Below, in pieces: positions 1 through 5,190 of a stretch of DNA of 5,190 nucleotides. Where the stretch lies: the NCBI GenBank assembly GCA_003527165.1, contig DPSI01000432.1:297-5486 (forward strand), given 5' to 3'. The notes below the pieces were generated by a model that saw only the letters and a program-made list of their open reading frames with translations, had not been told where the DNA came from and made no database searches. Made by a program: the position numbers and the translations under genes. Numbering within the stretch: the first letter of the stretch is position 1; every line of letters begins with the position of its first letter. Source of the stretch: Pseudomonas sp. GTDB taxonomy: Bacteria; Pseudomonadota; Gammaproteobacteria; Pseudomonadales; Pseudomonadaceae.

Positions 1-364
<364 letters not shown>

Positions 365-372
365 TTAGCGGG

Positions 373-389
373 AGCAAGCGCTGTGCCAG
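373..389 (-). promoter_or_regulatory. Sigma54 (RpoN) -24/-12 promoter of dctP
   Basis: The minus strand reads CTGGCACAGCGCTTGCT. It has the -24 element TGGCAC (383-388) and the -12 element TTGC (374-377), with the invariant GG and GC at the canonical spacing. It departs from the consensus YTGGCACG-N4-TTGCW only at the base after TGGCAC. The predicted start is near position 362, which leaves a leader of about 130 bases before the dctP ATG. A sigma54 activator gene (dctD) lies immediately upstream, and C4-dicarboxylate transport is a known DctD/RpoN target, so motif and context agree. Confidence 0.9.
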
Positions 390-533
390 AAGCACGGAAT
401 CCTGTTCCCGTAGCGCCGGAGTTTACCGGTGTAATGGCAGAATGCTGTCGAATATTTCTCAGTCAGCGCGTCTAACTCGCAGCTTCTACAAATCTTCGGT
501 GGCTTCGGCTGCGCGCGCTATCTAGCCGAACAA

Positions 534-557
534 CCGTTGCAAATGCGTGGCAAACGG
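534..557 (-). terminator. Weak candidate terminator hairpin after dctD
   Basis: On the minus strand CCGTTTGC (550-557) and GCAACGG (534-540) can pair with one bulged base around a 9-base loop. The sequence then runs into TTGTT rather than a true T-run. It lies about 55 bases after the dctD stop and is the best intrinsic terminator-like structure in this gap, but the bulge, large loop and poor T-tract make it doubtful. Confidence 0.22.
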
Positions 558-565
558 CCGCAGCG

Positions 566-611
566 GCGGAAAAATCGCTTCCCGACACCGATTGGTGGCG
601 GAAATCCGCCA
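566..611. promoter_or_regulatory. Candidate tandem DctD upstream activating sites
   Basis: Positions 596-611 form a perfect 16-base palindrome, TGGCGGAAATCCGCCA (7-bp arms, 2-base centre), starting 2 bases after the dctD stop codon. A second element at 566-578, GCGGAAAAATCGC, repeats the left half exactly (GCGGAAA) but has a degenerate right half. The centres are about 31-32 bp apart, close to three helical turns, and lie roughly 210 and 240 bp upstream of the predicted dctP start. Rhizobial dctA promoters carry tandem DctD sites, one strong and one weak, with a similar GCGGA...TCCGC inverted core as I recall it. The palindrome is seen directly; DctD binding is inference. As RNA the same palindrome could form a hairpin, but no T-run follows it. 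Confidence 0.5.
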
Positions 612-612
612 G

Positions 613-2004
613 CTACTCGCCGTCATCCGGCGAGGTTCCGCCAGCATCGTTAAAGACCAGACCGTGCTTGCGCAGCTTGTCGTGCAATGTCTTACGCGGC
701 AGGCCGAGGGCTTCGGCGACACTGCGCAGAGAGCTATGGGGACGGGCCAGCTCGGCGGCGATCAGGGCGCGCTCGAAGGCATCGACTTGCTCGTTGAGCG
801 CGCTGCCCTTCGCCCCGGCCGCGCCTTCGGCCATGCGGGCTGGGTCTTCGAGGCCCAGTTCGAGACCCAGGGCAAAGCGCTCCGCGGTGTTCTGCAGTTC
901 GCGGACGTTGCCCGGCCACGTGTGCCTGAGCAGCTGCGCGCGTTGCTCCGGACGCAGTTCACGGGGCGGTAGACCATGGCGGCTGGCGGCGCTCTCGGCA
1001 AAATGCTGGAACAGAAACAGCAGGTCCTCGCTGCGCTCGCGCAGCGGCGGGATGCGCAGTGGCGCCACATTCAGTCGGTAGTAGAGGTCTGCCCGGAAAC
1101 GGCCCTGGTCGGCAGCCTGGCGCAGGTCTTCCTTGGTGGCGGCGATAACGCGAATATCCAATGGAATCGACTGGTTGCCGCCCAGGCGTTCGACGACCCG
1201 CTCCTGCAGCATGCGCAGCAGTTTGACCTGCACGTCCAGGCTCATGCTCTCGATCTCATCGAGGAACAGGGTTCCGCCATTGGCGAATTCGAATTTGCCG
1301 ATGCGACGCTTCTGCGCGCCGGTAAAGGCACCCGCCTCGTGGCCGAACAGTTCGCTTTCCACCACCGATTCGGCCAGTGCACCGGCATTGATGGCGACAA
1401 AGGGGCCGCCGCGGCGGCTGGACAGATCGTGCAGTGCGCGCGCCACGACTTCCTTGCCGGCGCCGGTTTCGCCAAGGATCAGCACGTCGGCCTGGGTGCC
1501 GGCGAGCGCGCCGATCTGCTCACGCAGGCGCTGCATGGCCGGCGACTGGCCGAGCAGGCGTGTCGAGAGCTGCTGGCGGTCAGCCAGCGCCAGACGCAGG
1601 CTGCGGTTGTCGAGTATTAGCTGACGCAGGGCCAGCGCGCGGCGCACGCCATCGAGCAGCGCTTCGCTGGGAAAGGGTTTTTCGAGGAAGTCATAGGCCC
1701 CGGCGCGCATGGCCTGCACCGCCAGCTGAATGTCCCCGTGGCCGGTGATCAACAGAACCGGAAGTTCGCTATCGAGCGCATGCAGTTGCTGCTGAAGTTC
1801 CAGGCCATCAAGACCGGGCATGCGAATATCGCTGACCACCACGCCGGGCCAGTCCACCGGCAGCATTGCGGGCAGGCCGCGGGCATCGCCCAGACTGAGC
1901 ACTTTGAGCCCGGCGAGATCGAGCGTCTGGCTCAGCGCCTTGCGCAGATGGGGATCGTCATCGACCAGGACTACCTGAAACTGCGGGTCGATCTGGCTGG
2001 TCAT
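613..2004 (-). CDS. dctD: C4-dicarboxylate transport response regulator DctD, sigma54-dependent NtrC-family activator
   Basis: This cytoplasmic regulator of 463 residues is phosphorylated by DctB and then uses ATP hydrolysis to open sigma54-RNA polymerase complexes at dicarboxylate transport promoters. The domains are in standard order. The receiver (about 9-125) has acidic pocket D15/D16, phosphoacceptor D59 in VVSDIRMPG, T87 and K109. The AAA+ domain (about 148-375) has Walker A GETGAGKE (178-185), an intact sigma54-contacting GAFTGA loop (225-230), Walker B GTLFLDE (244-250), the arginine-finger stretch RFRADLYYRLNV (302-313) and sensor II WPGNVREL (363-370). A Fis-type helix-turn-helix lies at about 425-449 (SVAEALGLPRKTLHDKLRK). 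All residues needed for ATPase activity and sigma54 contact appear present. The start at 2004 follows the dctB stop by one base, and its GAGGA ribosome site (2010-2014) lies inside the end of dctB, so translation is probably coupled. The likely target is the sigma54 promoter of dctP downstream. Confidence 0.96.
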   Translation of the reverse strand: MTSQIDPQFQVVLVDDDPHLRKALSQTLDLAGLKVLSLGDARGLPAMLPVDWPGVVVSDIRMPGLDGLELQQQLHALDSELPVLLITGHGDIQLAVQAMRAGAYDFLEKPFPSEALLDGVRRALALRQLILDNRSLRLALADRQQLSTRLLGQSPAMQRLREQIGALAGTQADVLILGETGAGKEVVARALHDLSSRRGGPFVAINAGALAESVVESELFGHEAGAFTGAQKRRIGKFEFANGGTLFLDEIESMSLDVQVKLLRMLQERVVERLGGNQSIPLDIRVIAATKEDLRQAADQGRFRADLYYRLNVAPLRIPPLRERSEDLLFLFQHFAESAASRHGLPPRELRPEQRAQLLRHTWPGNVRELQNTAERFALGLELGLEDPARMAEGAAGAKGSALNEQVDAFERALIAAELARPHSSLRSVAEALGLPRKTLHDKLRKHGLVFNDAGGTSPDDGE

Positions 2005-2005
2005 G

Positions 2006-3805
2006 CTAGTCCTCGCTCGGGAAGGCGACGCCGGGATCGGCGGATCGCAGGTAGAGACTGAGCTGGGCGCCGCCTTCGGGATGGTTGGTCATCGTCAGCT
2101 CGCCGTCCAAGGCTCGCGTCAGGGTATCGCAAATGGCCAAACCCAGCCCCAGGCCCTGGGCGCTGGTCTTGGTCGTGAAAAAGGGTTCGCGGGCGCGCTG
2201 CAGCGCCGAGGCGGAAAACCCCGGGCCGTTGTCGCGCAGGGTCAGCAATACGCCGTCACCCTGGCGTTCGGCACGCAGCCAGATGCGCCGCACCGGCGGC
2301 CGCTCGTTGAGCGCGTCGAGCGCATTGGCCAGCAGGTTGGAGAGGATCTGTCGCAGCCGTGTCTCGCCCGCCTGGACCCATAGCGTTGCGTCCGGAAGAT
2401 CACGAATCAGCTCGACACCCATGGCTTGTCGACGCTTGGCCAGCAAGGCCAGCGCGTCATCCAGTGCCGGTTGTAGCGCCACCCGTTCTGGCGCATGCCG
2501 ATCACGCCGAGCGAAGGCGCGCAAGTGCGCGATGATCGACGCCATCCGAGCGGTCAGTTCGCTGATCAGCCTGAGGTTGTCGCGGGCTTCCTCGTTGCGC
2601 TGCTGGTCCAGTAGCACGCCGGCGTTGTCCGCATAGCTGCGGATCGCCCCCAGCGGCTGATTGAGTTCGTGGCTGATGCTCGCCGACATGGTGCCCAGCG
2701 CCGACAGCTTGCCGGCCTGCAGGAGCTCATCCTGGGCGCGGACCAGTTCCTGCTGGGCCTGTTCGCGCTCCAGCACTTCCTGCTTGAGCCGGCTGTTCAG
2801 TGCCTCCAGGTCCTGCGTCCGCTCTTGCACTCGGCGCTCCAGTTGCTGGCGCGCTTTGGCATCCAGGGCGATACGTTCCAGATAGTGGCGGCGGCGCTGC
2901 ATCAGCAGCCCGAGCAGCAACAACAATGCGGCCAAAGTGGCCGCGCCGATGGCCACGACCGTCTGCACCGGCCGTTCGACCAGGCTGATCGGCGCCAGGA
3001 TACGCACCGTCCAGCCGGTTTCCTTGAGCTCGCGGCTCTGGATCAGCCAGGTATCGATATCCAGCGTCAAGTCCTGGGGTTCGACCGTCGGATAGGGGCG
3101 TTCGGATGCGATCTGCTCGCGCTCTTCGATATCCAGCGCCCGGCTTGCGCGAAATCGCCATTCCGGCTTCGAGGTGAGGATCACCACGCCGAAATTGTCG
3201 GTCACCATGAGTTGCTCGGGTGTGGTGCCCCACAGTGTCTCGGTGTAGTCCAGGTCCACCTTGACCACCAGCACACCGAGTACGTTATCGCCGTCGCGCA
3301 CGGCTGCTCCGAAGTAATAGCCGCGTTTGCCCGAGGTGGTGCCGAGGCCGAAGAAGCGCCCCAGCTCGCCGCCCATGGCTTCCCTGAAATAAGGCCGAAA
3401 GGCGAAATTCCGATTGACGAAGCTGTCTTCGTCGCTCCAGTTCGACGCGGCCAGGGTGTTGCCGTCTGGCGCCATCAGATAGATCACGTCGGCGCCCGTT
3501 TCCTTGCGTAGCTGATCCAACAGGCGATTGGCCTGGTCTTTAGCGGTTGGGTTGTCGGGCTGGCGCAACGCCATGCGAAGCGTTGGCAGGTCGCCAAGGA
3601 TGCGTGGCAGCACCTCGTAGCGGCGCAGTGAGCCGAGCAGGTTGGCCACATAAAGGTCGAGCGTTTGCCGGTTCTGTTCGATCAGCTCGTTGCTGTAGTA
3701 ACGCTCGGCCAGTTGCTGCAGCGGCCATAGCAGCGGCGCTAGCAACAGCGCGACCAGGGCCAGATTACGCCAGCGTGGGCGGCGAGGAGGTTCGGGTGGT
3801 GTCAT
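2006..3805 (-). CDS. dctB: C4-dicarboxylate sensor histidine kinase DctB
   Basis: This inner-membrane kinase of 599 residues senses periplasmic C4-dicarboxylates and phosphorylates DctD. It has a short basic N-terminus and a first membrane helix at about 14-32. A periplasmic tandem-PAS (double Cache) domain spans about 35-278 and contains the family motifs NRNFAFRPYF (131-140), RGYYFGAAV (161-169) and VVKVDL (180-185), which help form the ligand pocket in DctB proteins. A second helix lies at about 282-303, followed by a charged coiled-coil linker (about 308-363) with no clear cytoplasmic PAS domain. The HisKA H-box is SISHELNQPLG with phospho-accepting H379. The ATPase domain has N-box residues N490/N494 in ILSNLLANALDAL, G1 DNGPGF (525-530), the F-box PFFTTK (541-546) and G2 GLGLGLAI (551-558). 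Length and layout match the family and nothing is missing. The ATG at 3805 places the first helix correctly, with a modest AGGCG ribosome site upstream. Confidence 0.96.
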   Translation of the reverse strand: MTPPEPPRRPRWRNLALVALLLAPLLWPLQQLAERYYSNELIEQNRQTLDLYVANLLGSLRRYEVLPRILGDLPTLRMALRQPDNPTAKDQANRLLDQLRKETGADVIYLMAPDGNTLAASNWSDEDSFVNRNFAFRPYFREAMGGELGRFFGLGTTSGKRGYYFGAAVRDGDNVLGVLVVKVDLDYTETLWGTTPEQLMVTDNFGVVILTSKPEWRFRASRALDIEEREQIASERPYPTVEPQDLTLDIDTWLIQSRELKETGWTVRILAPISLVERPVQTVVAIGAATLAALLLLLGLLMQRRRHYLERIALDAKARQQLERRVQERTQDLEALNSRLKQEVLEREQAQQELVRAQDELLQAGKLSALGTMSASISHELNQPLGAIRSYADNAGVLLDQQRNEEARDNLRLISELTARMASIIAHLRAFARRDRHAPERVALQPALDDALALLAKRRQAMGVELIRDLPDATLWVQAGETRLRQILSNLLANALDALNERPPVRRIWLRAERQGDGVLLTLRDNGPGFSASALQRAREPFFTTKTSAQGLGLGLAICDTLTRALDGELTMTNHPEGGAQLSLYLRSADPGVAFPSED

Positions 3806-3831
3806 GCGGATGCGCCTGTGATTCGGGCGAC

Positions 3832-3837
3832 ATTATG
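3832..3837 (-). promoter_or_regulatory. Possible -10 box for dctBD
   Basis: The minus strand reads CATAAT, five of six matches to TATAAT, 26 bases before the dctB start, which would give a leader of about 20 bases. I see no convincing -35 hexamer at 16-18 bp. The candidate therefore rests on the -10 box and its position in the gap between the rhamnose and dicarboxylate genes. Confidence 0.3.
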
Positions 3838-3847
3838 CACGTTCAGC

Positions 3848-3857
3848 CCGTCGACGG
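3848..3857. promoter_or_regulatory. 10-bp palindrome upstream of dctB
   Basis: CCGTCGACGG is a perfect palindrome just upstream of the possible -10 box, about where a -35 region or an operator would lie. Short GC-rich palindromes arise by chance in DNA of this composition, so any operator role is speculative. Confidence 0.2.
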
Positions 3858-3880
3858 CGTCACGGTACAGGAGGATGTGG

Positions 3881-3900
3881 GCCGCTCTGATCTGAGGGGC
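3881..3900 (-). other. Imperfect stem-loop just after rmlD
   Basis: In the minus-strand RNA, GCCCCUC and GAGCGGC pair at six of seven positions around a 6-base loop (AGAUCA), beginning 4 bases after the rmlD stop. No U-run follows, so it is not a standard intrinsic terminator. It may protect the 3' end of the rhamnose message, or it may be chance. If it does not terminate, transcription from the rml genes could read into dctBD. Confidence 0.3.
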
Positions 3901-3904
3901 GAAT

Positions 3905-4816
3905 TCAGACGCTTTGTATGGCCTGGGCGTCGTGATCCGTCTGAACGCTGCGTGTGGTGCCGAGGTACTGCTGCAGCGCGGTTTCCCAGTCCGGCAGCTC
4001 GATGCCCCAGTCACGTTCCAAGCGTGCGCAGCTAAGGCGCGAGTTGAGCGGGCGTTGAGCGGCGGTGGGGTAATCCGTGGACAGGATGGGTTCGAGCCTG
4101 GCACGTAGTAGCCCCTGATACTCCAGATGCTGGGCGATGCTGCAGGCGAAGCCGTACCATGACGTCTCGCCGATGGCGGTCAGATGATAGAGACCATTGG
4201 GGCCGCCGGTTCCGTTTCGCCTCTTGCGAACCATCTCCGCCGTGACAGCGGCGATAGTGCCTGCCCAGGTCGGTGCGCCGACCTCATCGTCAACCACCGA
4301 CAACGAGTCGCGTTCCTGCAGCAGACGTTGCATGGTCAGCAGGAAGTTGCGGCCGTGCAACGAATAGACCCAGCTGGTACGCAAGATCAGATATTCGCCG
4401 CCGACCGCCTGGATCGCCTGCTCGCCGGCCAGCTTGCTTGCCCCGTATACGCTCAGAGGGGCCGGTTGATCCTCCTCGTGATACGGTTCGGTCTTGCGTC
4501 CGTCGAAGACGTAATCGGTGGAATAGTGGATCAGCGGTACGCCTAGCGCCGCCGCTTCTTCGGCCAGCACACCAGGGCCGATGGCATTCACCGCGAAGGC
4601 CTGATCACGATCACCTTGCGCCGGGTCGACGGCGGTATAGGCGGCCGCGTTGATGATCAGGTCGGGGCGCAGCAAACGAATCTGCTGGCGAATCTGCGCC
4701 GGTTCGGCCAGGTTCAGCACCTTGTGGCCCAGGGCGAGCACCGTCCCTTCACCGGCAAGCGCCAGTTGCAGCTCTTGGGACAGCTGTCCCTTGCTACCGG
4801 TGATCAAGATTCTCAT
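3905..4816 (-). CDS. rfbD: dTDP-4-dehydrorhamnose reductase RmlD
   Basis: This cytoplasmic short-chain dehydrogenase/reductase (rmlD in Pseudomonas naming) reduces dTDP-4-dehydro-L-rhamnose to dTDP-L-rhamnose with NAD(P)H. That is the last step in making the rhamnose donor for lipopolysaccharide core, O-antigen or other glycans. The protein is 303 residues, close to the usual 300. The Rossmann start MRILITGSKGQLSQEL carries the cofactor glycine motif GxxGQL, with Ser where Gly is common. NAAAYTAVD (56-64) is the family segment near the cofactor. The catalytic residues are T100 in YSTDYVFDG and Y124/K128 in VYGASK (YxxxK). RTSWVY (146-151), DDEVGAPTW (176-184) and RPLNSRL (255-261) are typical substrate-side motifs. 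I chose the ATG at 4816, not the in-frame one at 4894, because the fold begins at MRIL, a GGAG site (4825-4828) sits 8 bases upstream, and this start makes an ATGA overlap with rmlC. Confidence 0.96.
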   Translation of the reverse strand: MRILITGSKGQLSQELQLALAGEGTVLALGHKVLNLAEPAQIRQQIRLLRPDLIINAAAYTAVDPAQGDRDQAFAVNAIGPGVLAEEAAALGVPLIHYSTDYVFDGRKTEPYHEEDQPAPLSVYGASKLAGEQAIQAVGGEYLILRTSWVYSLHGRNFLLTMQRLLQERDSLSVVDDEVGAPTWAGTIAAVTAEMVRKRRNGTGGPNGLYHLTAIGETSWYGFACSIAQHLEYQGLLRARLEPILSTDYPTAAQRPLNSRLSCARLERDWGIELPDWETALQQYLGTTRSVQTDHDAQAIQSV

Positions 4817-5190
4817 GCAAACAGCTCCGCCTCGCTGAGGATCTTGCCGGCAGCATCCTTCTGCGATAGCTGCGGCAATTCCTGGAACGGCCATTCGATG
4901 CCGATCTGCGGGTCGTTCCAGAGCAGGGAGCGCTCATGGGCCGGCGCGTAGTAATCGGTGGTCTTGTAGAGAAACTCGGCGCTCTCGCTGAGCACCACGA
5001 AACCGTGCGCAAAGCCTTCCGGAATCCACAGCTGGCGCTGGTTCTGCGCACTCAGGCGAGTACCGACCCAGCGACCGAAGCTGGGCGAGCTGCGGCGCAG
5101 ATCCACCGCCACGTCGAATACTTCTCCCGCCACGACCCGTACCAGCTTCCCCTGGGGCTGCTGGATCTGGTAGTGCAGCCCGCGCAACAC
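4813..5190 (-). CDS. rfbC: dTDP-4-dehydrorhamnose 3,5-epimerase RmlC (N-terminus beyond window)
   Basis: This cupin-fold epimerase (rmlC in Pseudomonas naming) converts dTDP-4-dehydro-6-deoxy-glucose to dTDP-4-dehydro-L-rhamnose, the substrate of the RmlD encoded next. The window holds the last 125 residues; the family length of about 181 implies roughly 56 N-terminal residues lie past the right edge. The first visible codon is GTG, which I read as an internal Val of the conserved VLRGLHYQ stretch, not a start. That stretch carries the active-site His. Other family blocks are GKLVRVVAGEVFDVAVDLR, SFGRWVG, LWIPEGFAHGF with a second conserved His, FLYKTTDYYAP with the active-site Tyr region, WNDPQIGIEWP, and LSQKD, whose Asp probably pairs with the catalytic His. 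No disruption is seen. The stop codon overlaps the rmlD ATG by four bases (ATGA), showing one operon with translational coupling. Confidence 0.95.
   Translation of the reverse strand: MLRGLHYQIQQPQGKLVRVVAGEVFDVAVDLRRSSPSFGRWVGTRLSAQNQRQLWIPEGFAHGFVVLSESAEFLYKTTDYYAPAHERSLLWNDPQIGIEWPFQELPQLSQKDAAGKILSEAELFA

Noticed and set aside
423..434. TTACCGGTGTAA inverted repeat between the candidate UAS and the sigma54 promoter, considered as an IHF or operator site
   Set aside because: The arms are only 4 bp, it does not match the IHF consensus on either strand, and I know of no regulator it fits.
494..511. Direct repeat CTTCGG spaced 9 bases apart
   Set aside because: It is only six bases, and such short repeats are expected by chance in this composition.
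538..552. Second sigma54-like sequence on the minus strand (TGCCACGCATTTGCA)
   Set aside because: The invariant GG of the -24 box is broken and the spacing to TTGC is one base short. It also lies next to the dctD end, far from dctP.
547..1620. Long plus-strand open frames opposite dctD
   Set aside because: They are antisense shadows of a GC-rich gene. They have no recognisable domains, while the minus-strand frame encodes an intact NtrC-family protein.
2669..3511. 280-codon plus-strand open frame opposite dctB
   Set aside because: It is antisense to a complete sensor kinase, is Gln/Ala-rich from reverse-complement codon bias, and resembles no known fold.
4817..4894. Upstream in-frame ATG giving rmlD 26 extra N-terminal residues
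   Set aside because: The extension lies inside the well-conserved end of rmlC in another frame, precedes the natural MRILITG Rossmann start, and has no support from the family.

Overview
The window comes from a GC-rich gammaproteobacterium, almost certainly a member of Pseudomonas or a close relative (Stutzerimonas-like). The evidence is the protein sequences and the junction itself. In P. aeruginosa, as I recall it, the dTDP-L-rhamnose genes also sit directly before dctB-dctD and the divergently ordered but co-oriented dctPQM transporter. Every gene here is read on the minus strand, so the biological order runs from the right edge to the left.

Right to left the layout is as follows. (1) The 3' part of rmlC (dTDP-4-dehydrorhamnose 3,5-epimerase) is cut by the window edge and overlaps the next gene by an ATGA junction. 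(2) rmlD (dTDP-4-dehydrorhamnose reductase) is complete and is the last gene of the rhamnose cluster. (3) A 98-bp gap holds a weak stem-loop, a 10-bp palindrome and a possible -10 box. (4) dctB (membrane sensor kinase) and dctD (sigma54-dependent NtrC-type regulator) are complete and separated by one base. (5) A 383-bp gap contains a near-perfect sigma54 promoter, candidate upstream DctD sites and a leader hairpin. (6) The 5' end of dctP (TRAP-type C4-dicarboxylate binding protein) is cut by the left edge. dctQ and dctM are expected beyond that edge.

The genes form two units. RmlC and RmlD carry out the last two steps of dTDP-L-rhamnose synthesis for cell-surface glycans. DctB senses external C4-dicarboxylates such as succinate, fumarate or malate and phosphorylates DctD. 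DctD should then act with RpoN at the -24/-12 promoter to switch on the dctP transporter operon. The sequence shows sensor, activator, candidate enhancer, sigma54 promoter and target gene in a row. It also suggests a second, post-transcriptional control: an A-rich motif of the Crc/Hfq type overlaps the dctP start codon, downstream of a 10-bp leader hairpin.

I see no mobile element, CRISPR array, RNA gene or unknown system. The most interesting material is regulatory and lies between dctD and dctP.
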